Assembly: GCA_003513495.1 (NCBI GenBank) | Contig: DOPM01000045.1 | Location: 50,254-57,947 of the forward strand | Direction of reading: 5' to 3' | Length of the DNA stretch: 7,694 nucleotides | Origin: Desulfosporosinus sp. | GTDB lineage: Bacteria > Bacillota > Desulfitobacteriia > Desulfitobacteriales > Desulfitobacteriaceae | In this document: positions 1-6,002 of the stretch, one piece after another | Numbering within the stretch: position 1 is the first letter of the stretch | How the letters are laid out: every line of letters starts with the position of its first letter | Translations under genes and position numbers: made by a program | The notes under the pieces: generated by a model | Told to the model about the DNA's origin: nothing | The model's database searches: none | What the model saw: the letters and a program-made list of their open reading frames with translations, nothing else

Positions 1-148
1 TGGGCGGCATTCGTAGATAACTGAAAGAGTATAAGAATCTTATCCCGTTCTAACTGGATTCCGTGATTATCCAAATGGTTAACTACACGAAAAGGGTTTC
101 TTCTTCATAAATATCTAAAATTGCAACTTTTATACTTGAGTAATTCAT
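1..148 (-). pseudogene. Broken unidentified gene, open at the window edge
   Basis: I do not recognise this gene. An ATG at 148-146 lies 6 nt after AAAGGA and opens a frame reading MNYSSIKVAILDIYE, which stops at a TAG at 85-83. From about position 104 the frame shifted by -1 stays open to the window edge and reads like real protein (RRNPFRVVNHLDNHG, then QLERDKILILFQ). Joined, the two pieces give about 49 residues of sensible composition, so a small indel in the GAAGAAGAAA stretch near 98-106 is the simplest explanation. The rest of the gene lies outside the window. It is co-oriented with the genes to its right. It could instead be a 21-residue peptide followed by a chance open frame. Confidence 0.35.
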
Positions 149-248
149 AAACAGTCCTTTTAGATATTTATTACCACCTATTGAGAATAAATGTGAATTG
201 ACGATAGTCATTGACATAATGTTCTTAGGACCACACACCATCCAGTTT

Positions 249-554
249 TTATTTTATAGTTTGACTTTGCCACCAAAATAATATTCTATTTACGTTTTCA
301 ATAACTACATCGTTATACTTTATTGATATGTCAGCATATCCCCTGATAATTTCCGTTAATTTTTCCTTCCTATCCTCTAGGGTGTAATCTTTTCGATTTA
401 AAATGCTTACTACGTTACGAACTAAATCATCATACTCATCTACTGGACAACAGCTACCAATGCCAAGAGGGTCAAATTCCAAGATAAACCTTCCGACCTC
501 TAATTCCTGTGATTTAATCGCTTTTTTAAGAGACCTTTTCCAAACTTTATCCAT
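249..554 (-). CDS. Small soluble protein resembling DUF1871 family
   Basis: A 101-residue cytoplasmic protein of unknown function with no signal peptide or membrane segment. The central block FDPLGIGSCCPVDEYDDLV (about residues 27-45) has the D-P-x-G ... P-x-D-E-Y-D layout that I associate with DUF1871 (YugE-like) proteins; the rest is charged and helix-like, and the C-terminus is Trp-rich (FWWQSQ). The ATG at 554 is preferred because GGGGG sits 5 nt before it; a TTG four codons upstream would put that purine block inside the gene. The shared intergenic motif lies about 70 nt upstream at 623-649. Proteins of this size and style often act as immunity or accessory factors, but nothing here shows that. 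The family call is by eye. Confidence 0.7.
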   Translation of the reverse strand: MDKVWKRSLKKAIKSQELEVGRFILEFDPLGIGSCCPVDEYDDLVRNVVSILNRKDYTLEDRKEKLTEIIRGYADISIKYNDVVIENVNRILFWWQSQTIK

Positions 555-622
555 GCTGACCCCCAAATCGAACAGATATGCTCTGCACTATATTACCTCA
601 TTCCCATCATCCTACTCATCGT

Positions 623-649
623 CACGGTTTTAAGAATAATGCGTATTAC
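623..649. repeat. Shared intergenic motif, copy 1
   Basis: The core GGTTTTAAGAATAATGCG is preceded by CAC and followed by TATTAC. It lies between the stop of the 34-codon gene and the start of the DUF1871-like gene. A short ACG/CGT inverted repeat brackets the core. Confidence 0.6.
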
Positions 650-685
650 AGTAACCCCATAATCTTAATTGTTTGTATTAGCTCA

Positions 686-790
686 TTATAAAAAAATTGG
701 CAGAAAATCGAGGTTTTCACGGGTAAACTGTACATCAATTTTCTTTGCCCCTGTTTCAGTCCACTTACCAACATATTTATTTCTACCCAT
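686..790 (-). CDS. Small protein of 34 residues, unknown function
   Basis: A short gene encoding a basic, soluble 34-residue protein (starts MGRNKYVGKWTETGAKK, ends FLPIFL). The start is well supported: GGGGGGAGG stands 6 nt before the ATG at 790, one of the strongest ribosome binding sites in the window. I recognise no family. It is co-oriented with its neighbours and lies between two copies of the shared motif (623-649 and 825-850), so it would be a complete 200-bp unit of the array. It may be a genuine small protein, or the N-terminal stub of a longer gene cut short by decay; the run of seven T's just before the stop (minus strand) would be a natural place for a frameshift. Confidence 0.5.
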   Translation of the reverse strand: MGRNKYVGKWTETGAKKIDVQFTRENLDFLPIFL

Positions 791-806
791 GTTTAACCTC
801 CCCCCT

Positions 807-850
807 GTGTTATCCGATAATAAACCACGGTTTAAGAATATGCGTAACAC
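807..850. repeat. Shared intergenic motif, copy 2, inside an inverted repeat
   Basis: The core ACGGTTTAAGAATATGCG lies at 827-844. Perfect 6-bp arms GTGTTA (807-812) and TAACAC (845-850) enclose it, so the whole 44-nt site can fold as a large imperfect hairpin. It sits between the GNAT gene and the 34-codon gene. Confidence 0.6.
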
Positions 851-858
851 CAATAAAA

Positions 859-1293
859 TCATTTGAGCTTCTTTTTAAAACCTTTATGCGTTTGGGAACT
901 ATATCCTGCTGACTCGTAGAATTTACAGGCATCAATTCTGTCGCTTTCTGTTACAAGTATCACTTGAGTGCAATTCCTTTTAGTAGCAATTTTCTCAAGC
1001 TCGGATATTAATTCTTTTCCCACTCCTTGGTTCCTATATGCTTTATCAATTATCATGTTTTCTAGCACTAAAAAGGGCTTACAATCCCCATATAATTCCT
1101 CGCATATTACTCCCATAACAGAACCAATCAACATGTCATTTTCAATAGCACTTAGTACTATGTGCGAACTTTTTTTTTGAAGTTTGATAAACTGCTTATG
1201 CATAGCTTCAACGCAAGATTCTTCATTCCAGAATTGTGAATATAACTTTGCAAGGTCAGATATGTCATCTGCAACCATTTCCCTAACAATCAT
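859..1293 (-). CDS. GNAT family N-acetyltransferase
   Basis: A 144-residue GNAT acetyltransferase, expected to transfer an acetyl group from acetyl-CoA to an amine; the substrate cannot be read from the sequence. The N-terminal strand and helix IVREMVADDISDLAKLYSQF (residues 2-21) is typical. Motif A has the acetyl-CoA pyrophosphate loop R87-N-Q-G-V-G-K93 after the strand LENMIIDKAY. Motif B, with DACKFYESAGY around residues 121-131, carries the usual tyrosine. The length is that of a single complete GNAT domain. AGGAGG lies 8 nt before the ATG at 1293, so the start is secure. The gene ends 8 nt before motif copy 2. GNAT genes are common cargo in accessory arrays, where some give drug or toxin resistance; that role is not shown here. 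Confidence 0.93.
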   Translation of the reverse strand: MIVREMVADDISDLAKLYSQFWNEESCVEAMHKQFIKLQKKSSHIVLSAIENDMLIGSVMGVICEELYGDCKPFLVLENMIIDKAYRNQGVGKELISELEKIATKRNCTQVILVTESDRIDACKFYESAGYSSQTHKGFKKKLK

Positions 1294-1354
1294 TCTCTAT
1301 GCCTCCTACCATAAAGGATTTTCTTTACATTGAGTTATCTTGTGAAAGCCGGCA

Positions 1355-1409
1355 ATCACTGAGATGAACGGTATTTATAGTGATGGTTTTAAGAATAATG
1401 CACTTAATA
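1355..1409. repeat. Shared intergenic motif, copy 3, with adjacent hairpin
   Basis: The core GGTTTTAAGAATAATGC follows directly after a hairpin with perfect 6-bp arms, ATCACT (1355-1360) and AGTGAT (1379-1384), and an 18-nt loop. It lies between the GNAT gene and the 280-residue gene. The hairpin has no T-tract and is not an obvious terminator. Confidence 0.55.
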
Positions 1410-1461
1410 TTAATCGTTTATCAAATATAGCCTATCATCTATTCTAAGTGTGAGGAAAGTC

Positions 1462-2316
1462 TTACTTAAAGATATATCGCTCTGGCATTAAACCATGATC
1501 CACAAAGTCTAACCATTCATGCCCTTCAAATTTACAATTACCGCTTCTTATAATAGCTAACCTTTGGTTAGCCACAATTCTGTTAATCGCTAACCATAAA
1601 GATTCTGCATTAACGTCATACTTTTCAATAGTAATATGACCTTTCTGATCTCTGACTTCAACAAACTTAAATAGTACACCAAAGTCTGTGTTCTCAATTC
1701 TCTTGTCTTCTTGTAGAAACCACCCAGAGTAATCCGGGTAGGGTAATTTGTTAGGCGACTTAGCTTCTCCATATCCATAACGCCATGCTACATAAGAACC
1801 TTCTTTAGACAGCCAATTAACCCAATCTGAAGCTGTTGGCAAATTATTAAGCTCTACGGAAATTTCCCTTTCGCTCGTCCAAGCTTTTGTTATCCCTTCA
1901 ATAACTTGGGGGCCAATTATTGTAATTTCACTGCATATAAATTCAACAATACTTGGAATATCAAACCTCAAGCCAATTCCAGCATTATCAATGACTTCAA
2001 TTCCCTCAATACAATGATCCGGACTGTAGTATGTTTCACTATTAAAAGTCCATAGTCTTATATTTTTAGCTGTGACGGTATATTGTTTGTCTTTTTTAGG
2101 TGTACCAGCTTCATAATTGCCATAGATTTGATAGGAAATAGTAAACCTTACCTCATCGGGTACTCTATTATTTGTATCTAATGGAGAAAGATTATAGATG
2201 TGGGCATCATGAAACCAGTGGTTCTCATCGAGCCACTGCTCTAACTGCTGAACATTATTTATCTTTAGCAAAATAACACCCCCAAATTTATTAGATATAG
2301 TATACTTATTCTCCAT
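1462..2316 (-). CDS. Unidentified soluble protein, about 280 residues
   Basis: I do not recognise this gene. It encodes a soluble, Trp- and Tyr-rich protein with no signal peptide or membrane segment. The N-terminal block INNVQQLEQWLDENHWFHDA looks like a conserved helix and turn; a predicted beta-rich middle and a second Trp-rich part (residues about 165-205) follow, suggesting two domains. Two starts are possible. The ATG at 2316 has only a poor site, with GGTAGG just 3 nt away. A TTG at 2271 has GGGGGTG about 5 nt upstream and begins right at the conserved-looking block (LLKINN), so the true product may be 269 residues. It is flanked by motif copies 3 and 4 and fits the one-gene-per-unit layout. 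Small orphan proteins with WFHDA-like starts remind me of immunity-type families, but I cannot claim membership. Confidence 0.75.
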   Translation of the reverse strand: MENKYTISNKFGGVILLKINNVQQLEQWLDENHWFHDAHIYNLSPLDTNNRVPDEVRFTISYQIYGNYEAGTPKKDKQYTVTAKNIRLWTFNSETYYSPDHCIEGIEVIDNAGIGLRFDIPSIVEFICSEITIIGPQVIEGITKAWTSEREISVELNNLPTASDWVNWLSKEGSYVAWRYGYGEAKSPNKLPYPDYSGWFLQEDKRIENTDFGVLFKFVEVRDQKGHITIEKYDVNAESLWLAINRIVANQRLAIIRSGNCKFEGHEWLDFVDHGLMPERYIFK

Positions 2317-2334
2317 TAGCCTACCACCATAAGG

Positions 2335-2392
2335 TCCAGTTTAAGAATACTGGAAGTTTTTGGCATAACTAATGCCACATGGACTAAAGTCC
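2335..2392. repeat. Shared intergenic motif, copy 4, in a three-hairpin cluster
   Basis: Three perfect short hairpins follow one another: TCCAGT/ACTGGA (2335-2340/2349-2354) whose loop is TTAAGAAT, the heart of the shared motif; TGGCAT/ATGCCA (2361-2366/2372-2377); and GGACT/AGTCC (2381-2385/2388-2392). None has a T-tract. The cluster fills most of the gap between the membrane protein gene and the 280-residue gene. Confidence 0.6.
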
Positions 2393-2404
2393 TTAAACAG
2401 ACCA
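2393..2404. repeat. Short direct repeat flanking the membrane protein gene, left copy
   Basis: TTAAACAGACCA lies 4 nt from the stop of the membrane protein gene. A near-identical copy (TTAAAACAGACCA) lies at 2940-2952 upstream of the same gene. Confidence 0.4.
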
Positions 2405-2408
2405 TTTA

Positions 2409-2864
2409 TTATCTTCTTTTGAGTAGAGTAAAGCTCCATATCGGAAAAACAACAACTGTAATAATCCACCATAAACCAATTATTACATGATACACATCTA
2501 TTTGAATTTCATTTAAGGTAGCAAGGTGAATATAGTGACCTTTTGCATACCAATTTCCAACTACATATAGTCCTGTGCCAAGTCCGTTAGGCATGGTCTC
2601 ATCGGAAGGGATTTGAGCCAAATAGTTAAACACAGTCGGAAATATCTTTAATACTAGATTATTTCCTCCGCGACCAAGATCATTAACCACCGCTGAAAAT
2701 AATTTAATAAAAGTTAAGCCTCCGTATAATGAGGATAGCATAATTAACAGACTATAGTTTTTGACCTTTAAATGCCCAAAGATTCTAACGATTGACCAAG
2801 GAACTATAAAGACGCACGCCATAAGCCAGAGAGGAATTATGGTAAATACAAGTAGCCCTAACAT
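2409..2864 (-). CDS. Small integral membrane protein, unknown function
   Basis: A 151-residue protein with three probable membrane helices, at residues about 3-25, 36-60 and 124-146. Between the second and third is a long loop, about residues 61-122, with Gly- and Asn-rich parts. The C-terminus is basic (TLLKRR), pointing to a cytoplasmic end. I recognise no family. AAAGGAG stands 7 nt before the ATG at 2864, so the start is secure. The gene is co-oriented with its neighbours. Short direct repeats of TTAAA(A)CAGACCA lie just beyond its stop and about 76 nt before its start, which could mark the limits of an inserted unit. No catalytic motif or transport signature is visible. Confidence 0.8.
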   Translation of the reverse strand: MLGLLVFTIIPLWLMACVFIVPWSIVRIFGHLKVKNYSLLIMLSSLYGGLTFIKLFSAVVNDLGRGGNNLVLKIFPTVFNYLAQIPSDETMPNGLGTGLYVVGNWYAKGHYIHLATLNEIQIDVYHVIIGLWWIITVVVFPIWSFTLLKRR

Positions 2865-2939
2865 TAAGGTTCTCCTTTCGTCATCCGTCCTGGTAATATT
2901 TCCTGTAATAGCCTTTCCCAGTTGATCAAAACATTTCCA

Positions 2940-2952
2940 TTAAAACAGACCA
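2940..2952. repeat. Short direct repeat flanking the membrane protein gene, right copy
   Basis: TTAAAACAGACCA is the partner of the copy at 2393-2404, with one extra A, in the same orientation 547 bp away. Confidence 0.4.
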
Positions 2953-2971
2953 CTAATTTCCAGTCCCTACG

Positions 2972-3007
2972 AATGCCGTCCATCACAAGGTGGGACGGCA
3001 TTTTTAT
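2972..3007 (+). terminator. Strong hairpin with T-tract, plus-strand reading
   Basis: Perfect 10-bp arms (AATGCCGTCC at 2972-2981 and GGACGGCATT at 2993-3002) are separated by 11 nt and followed by TTTATT. It has the form of an intrinsic terminator for plus-strand transcription, although no plus-strand gene precedes it. Read on the minus strand it has no T-tract, so it should not stop the neighbouring genes. It lies 7 nt from motif copy 5 and may instead be part of that repeat unit. Confidence 0.5.
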
Positions 3008-3008
3008 T

Positions 3009-3035
3009 GAAGGGTTTAAGAATAATGCGAACAAG
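3009..3035. repeat. Shared intergenic motif, copy 5
   Basis: The core GGGTTTAAGAATAATGCG is followed by AACAAG. It lies between the extracytoplasmic protein gene and the membrane protein gene, beside the hairpin at 2972-3002. The minus-strand frame open across 2864-3100 is mostly a translation of this hairpin and motif, so I do not call it a gene. Confidence 0.6.
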
Positions 3036-3065
3036 TAGGAACAAAATGAAAGGGCATTTAATGTC

Positions 3066-3542
3066 TTATTTGACATAGTTGAACTTTCTGATTTCACCAT
3101 CCGTGACCATCATATGAAAAGTCAATTTATCAGAAGAAGTTAATTTAAAGTGATTGCCAGTATACTGGCCAAATTCAAAAAATATTTTATACTTGTCAGG
3201 ATATCCGTCTATATAACATACTACTTTACCTTCCTTGAGAAATACAATTTGGTTCATTCCTTCGCTAACTGTTGAATTAATCTTATCCCATTGGTAGCCT
3301 ACAACTTGATATACGACCTTCTCTGGAGTATATGGTGCAAAACTGTAGAAAGTATCCCATTCAAAACTAGTAAAACTCGACAAATTATCTATGGTTGCGT
3401 TACCACTTATTACATTAAACGACTTAGTAAACTTTTTAGCATTTATCTCCCAGATGGGAGTTGGGTTTAGAGTTTTAAACATTATGATTCCGAGGATAAC
3501 CACCAATACCGATGCAATAACCATAAATGATTTCTTGTTCAT
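3066..3542 (-). CDS. Membrane-anchored extracytoplasmic protein, unknown function
   Basis: A 158-residue protein with a basic N-terminus (MNKK) and one hydrophobic segment at residues 5-22, followed by a soluble domain. There is no Cys lipobox and no clear AxA cleavage site, so it is more likely anchored by its N-terminus than released. The soluble part holds FEWDTFYSFAPYTP (about residues 60-73), then VVGYQWDKI and SEGMNQIVFLKEGKVVCYIDGYP. I have an impression of similar blocks in orphan proteins of Bacillus and Paenibacillus, none with a known function. AAGGAG lies 5 nt before the ATG at 3542. The gene closes the motif-bearing run on the left; the gap to its right keeps only CTACGAATGCGTAAC-type pieces of the repeat. 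Confidence 0.8.
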   Translation of the reverse strand: MNKKSFMVIASVLVVILGIIMFKTLNPTPIWEINAKKFTKSFNVISGNATIDNLSSFTSFEWDTFYSFAPYTPEKVVYQVVGYQWDKINSTVSEGMNQIVFLKEGKVVCYIDGYPDKYKIFFEFGQYTGNHFKLTSSDKLTFHMMVTDGEIRKFNYVK

Positions 3543-3583
3543 TCATTCTCCTTCACGGATGAATAATATATGTTTTAGCATTA

Positions 3584-3635
3584 CTACGAATGCGTAACAG
3601 CATATTCAGAATGGTACGCTGCATTAATACCAATT
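3584..3635. repeat. Degenerate intergenic repeat with bulged hairpin
   Basis: CTACGAATGCGTAAC (3584-3598) shares CTACGAATGC with 2967-2976 and ATGCGTAAC with motif copy 2, but lacks the TTTAAGAATA core. AATGCGTA (3589-3596) can pair with TACGCTGCATT (3618-3628) if three bases bulge out. Confidence 0.35.
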
Positions 3636-3654
3636 AGCTCATTCGCTTAGTTGC

Positions 3655-4521
3655 TCAGCTTTGAATTTCAGGGTATCTTAATAGAAATTTTTCATTTGCA
3701 ATTTCCATTTGCTTATGATACTCCGCATAAGAAACACTTAATTTTTTCATTGCGGGAATAAATACATCATAATAACCACTTGTACTATTAAACTCTATAA
3801 GCATTGTTTGAAATTTAAAACCTGGTGAATTTCTGTATTCCTCGGACCGCTTATATGCCAAATATTGTTCTAACATTTCCTTGTTTTCAGACAAGAATTT
3901 ATCAGGATTGTCAATAGACTGTTTTGTACTCTTTATCATATCGCAAATATTTCCAGTGCTGATATGCTTTGTACTTTCGATTAAAAACGCTCGTAATTCT
4001 TCAGGGAAGCTCAAAGATGGTACATTGTCCAGAAATGCTATGATTTCTTCATACGCAGCTTGCTGTTCTGTAGTTGAAATAGGATCATGTAAAAATCGTG
4101 CAAAATGCAGGCAAATAAATCGACCGTAGTAGCCTGGAAACGCCTCTAATAGCTTTTCGGTTACAGTTGAACTCTGTTCAATAGCTATCAGTTCAGCATA
4201 TATTTTTGCACAGTTTTCGCCATAACTTAGTAGGTCAAGAATAGCTTTTTTTGCCTGTTCCCTCTGAACATTTAATTCTTTTTGTACTGATATCTTTTGC
4301 AATGTGTTGTTTGTTTCATCGGCAAGCACTGCTTTAATTTCTTCCGTGCTAAGCCCGAGTTTACGGAATACAGAAATTTTCTTTAAACGTTCTATATCTT
4401 TTTCGCCGAAATCCCGATATCCGTTATTTAAGATATTAGGAAAAACCAATTTTTGTTCAGTGTAATATTCAATAGCCTTTTTAGTCAAATTTGCTATCTT
4501 ACTTGCTTCATTAATCAACAT
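3655..4521 (-). CDS. MerR family transcriptional regulator
   Basis: A 288-residue cytoplasmic DNA-binding regulator. Residues 1-70 form the MerR winged helix: LINEASKIANLTKKAIEYY is the helix-turn-helix with the usual YY, and NGYRDFGEKDIERLKKI is wing and second helix, followed by GLSTEEIKAVL. A helical linker (about residues 75-105) should form the dimer coiled coil. The remaining 180 residues make a helical C-terminal domain that would sense a ligand; I do not recognise its type and see no metal-binding Cys cluster. The ATG at 4521 is chosen because AGGTGAT lies close upstream and the MerR fold begins there; the frame is open 11 codons further, but that stretch is the promoter. Its promoter carries a MerR-type dyad, so it probably controls itself. 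No intact target gene adjoins it. Confidence 0.92.
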   Translation of the reverse strand: MLINEASKIANLTKKAIEYYTEQKLVFPNILNNGYRDFGEKDIERLKKISVFRKLGLSTEEIKAVLADETNNTLQKISVQKELNVQREQAKKAILDLLSYGENCAKIYAELIAIEQSSTVTEKLLEAFPGYYGRFICLHFARFLHDPISTTEQQAAYEEIIAFLDNVPSLSFPEELRAFLIESTKHISTGNICDMIKSTKQSIDNPDKFLSENKEMLEQYLAYKRSEEYRNSPGFKFQTMLIEFNSTSGYYDVFIPAMKKLSVSYAEYHKQMEIANEKFLLRYPEIQS

Positions 4522-4539
4522 ATCTATCACCTCAAGAGA

Positions 4540-4570
4540 AGCATACACTAACACCCAAGGTTCTAGTCAA
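4540..4570 (-). promoter_or_regulatory. MerR-type promoter with 19-bp spacer and centred dyad
   Basis: On the minus strand, TTGACT (4570-4565) and TATGCT (4545-4540) are separated by 19 bp, the lengthened spacing typical of promoters activated by MerR proteins. A dyad ACTA-nn-ACC-TTG-GGT-nn-TAGT (4567-4547) occupies the spacer. Transcription would begin only about 12 nt before the ATG at 4521, just ahead of the AGGTGAT site. Confidence 0.7.
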
Positions 4571-4601
4571 TAGATTGTTAAAGAAAACCCAAATACCTTA
4601 C

Positions 4602-4751
4602 TTCGCGTTATTACTCAGCGGGAACACTTTGTACATGGGCCATAGTGATATTTCAACGACCTCAAACTATATCCACCTATCAACTAAGCATATCTCCTCG
4701 GTGAGAAGTCCTCTTGACGGACGTGGTTGCCTGAACTTCAGGACATTTTAA
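4602..4751 (+). pseudogene. C-terminal remnant of a tyrosine recombinase
   Basis: About 50 codons survive, ending at the TAA at 4749-4751. The frame reads LLLSGN, then TLYMGHSDISTTSNYIHLS, then KHISSVRSPLDGRG. MGHSDISTT is the conserved GH-x-x-x-x-TT block of phage-integrase-type tyrosine recombinases, and the Tyr of NYIHLS takes the place of the catalytic tyrosine. Upstream of LLLSG the arm-binding and catalytic domains are gone, and a short deletion seems to have removed residues between LLLSGN and MGH. The stop overlaps the start of the IS91-type transposase remnant on the same strand, which suggests the two were a translationally coupled pair in one element. The fragment cannot be active. 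Confidence 0.7.
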
Positions 4752-4758
4752 GTCCGTC
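4716..4758. repeat. Nested inverted repeat at the recombinase/transposase junction
   Basis: Outer arms GACGGAC (4716-4722) and GTCCGTC (4752-4758) enclose a second palindrome, CCTGAA/TTCAGG (4730-4735/4737-4742). It overlaps the end of the recombinase remnant and the start of the transposase remnant, so it may control coupled translation or may be chance. Confidence 0.35.
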
Positions 4759-5672
4759 CGTCTGAAGTCTCTTTCTCCGGCTCAGGCAAAAGCCTTTAAT
4801 ATGATTCGAGTTTGTAGACCTCTACACTTGGTTCCCATACCCAAGTCTGCACAGACTGTGGTGCTCTGGATGTTTCCTTCAACTCATGTCGTAACAGGCA
4901 TTGTCCCAAATGCCAACATTCGGTTCAGCAGGAATGGGTTGAGGCTCAAATGTCCAAGCTTTTACCGGTCGGTTACTTCCATTCGTTTTTACGATCCTTT
5001 CAGGAACTGAACACCCTTGTTTTGCAAAATCAAGCGCTTCTTATTCCCTCTTGATTAAATCAGTAGGACATTGCTAAAGACCCTAAATTTCTCGGGGCTA
5101 CGATTGGCGCTACAACGGGTCCTTCATACGTGGGGACAAAATCTCTCGTTTCATCCCCACGTTCATTGTATCGTCCCTGGCGGGGGACTTTCCAATGATG
5201 GACTTTGCTTAGTCCAATTTCCATTCTCTTGTTGATAATTTATACGGTGTCAATTGGGTTGTCTTTTGTAAAAAATCGTTTAAATCTCCAGGGCATGTTG
5301 TTCGTTATCTTGGTTGTTATACTCATAGAGTAGCGATTAGCAACTCTAGAATTCAAGCCTTTGACGGTCAGACCGTGAGTTTTGCTTGGCGAGATTACAA
5401 GGATGGCAATAAGGCCAAGGTTATGACTCTTGATGCTGCTGAGTTTTCAAGACGATTTTTTCTTCATGTTCTGCCCAATCGTTTCGTTAAGATCAGACAT
5501 TATGGCCTTCTCTGTAGCCATAATATTAAGACAAAGATTTTTAAATACTTACGCCTACTGGAAACAATCCGTCTTCTCCATCTAAGACCTCCAAAATGCT
5601 AAAACCTGCCCTAACTGTGGTAGTCCTCATGTTATACAGTTTTTACTTAAATGTTCGGCTGCAAGTCCATAA
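4738..5672 (+). pseudogene. Degenerate IS91-family HUH/Y2 transposase
   Basis: This encodes the remains of a rolling-circle transposase; pieces in all three frames add up to a near-complete protein. In order: SPAQAKAFNMIRVCR (from about 4774); the zinc-binding block with CxxC at 4848-4859 and C-R-N-R-H-C-P-K-C at 4887-4913; QQEWVEAQMSKLLPVGYFH; DPKFLGATIGAT (5079-5114); the HUH motif HPHVHCIVPGGG at 5152-5187; the two catalytic tyrosines of YLGCY at 5306-5320; WRDYKDGNKAKVMT and KIRHYGLL; and a C-terminal zinc ribbon CPNCG from 5607 to the TAA at 5670-5672. At least four frameshifts and in-frame stops at 5052 and 5064 break it. Only about 35 bp separate GGGLSNDG from DNLYGVNW where some 50 codons are usual, so an internal deletion is likely. 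It is dead as a protein, although the core motifs survive. Confidence 0.88.
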
Positions 5673-5818
5673 TCGTATTAAAACTCTGGAAAACAACCCA
5701 GTTGGGGAGGGGGAAAGTCTACCCTTTTTCGGGGTTTTCCCTTGCAGTTTTTCACTGTGGACGAGAATCTTTCATTAGGACATCCATTCCAAGACAATTT
5801 ATACCCGGATAGAAAAGA
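5673..5818. other. Non-coding stretch downstream of the transposase remnant
   Basis: No gene is recognisable. A weak hairpin, GGGAAA (5711-5716) with TTTCCC (5736-5741), has a T-run inside its 19-nt loop. It may be what is left of the element's downstream part. I see no terminal inverted repeats, as expected for IS91-type elements. Confidence 0.3.
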
Positions 5819-6002
5819 TTGAAACCCCATAGACACACAAACTGTCTATCTGCAGAGGGTTCAGTACAACAGGAGATTCATGAGGTTCAATACTCTGGAA
5901 TTGAATTATTACAATTTCTTTTAGCTATTGAATTTAATCGAAGGCTTTTTCTCTGTCTACGAACCTCAAAAATCTCTAGAAGTTATACGACGCCGTGGTT
6001 AA
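5819..6002 (+). pseudogene. Decayed short reading frame, unidentified
   Basis: From about 5819 the frame reads CLSAEGSVQQEIHEVQ, then YSGIELLQFLLAIEFN. Removing one base near 5940 continues it as EGFFSVYEPQKSLEVIRRRG to the TAA at 6000-6002. Both halves have normal protein-like composition, and the join needs only one extra base, so I take this as a C-terminal gene fragment with a single frameshift. No good ribosome binding site precedes it and no family is recognised. Its last codons coincide with the left inverted repeat at 5982-6003. It lies between the transposase remnant and the repeat-bounded membrane gene. Chance open frames remain possible. Confidence 0.3.

Noticed and set aside
215..240. 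GGTCCTAAGAACATTATG on the minus strand as a further copy of the shared motif
   Set aside because: It runs in the opposite orientation and differs at too many positions.
623..850. The shared motif as a promoter, since its minus strand contains TATTCT upstream of each gene
   Set aside because: No -35 hexamer is conserved at 16-18 bp upstream in the copies compared, and the distance to the start codon varies from under 20 to about 150 nt.
1590..1778. A minus-strand frame inside the 280-residue gene
   Set aside because: It overlaps a longer frame on the same strand that has better composition and contains no recognisable motif.
2864..3100. A 78-codon minus-strand frame just upstream of the membrane protein gene
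   Set aside because: It translates the hairpin at 2972-3002 and motif copy 5, begins inside the preceding gene and has no ribosome binding site of its own.
5810..5830. GATTGAAACC resembles the end of a type I CRISPR repeat
   Set aside because: It occurs once; no second repeat and no regular spacing exist nearby.
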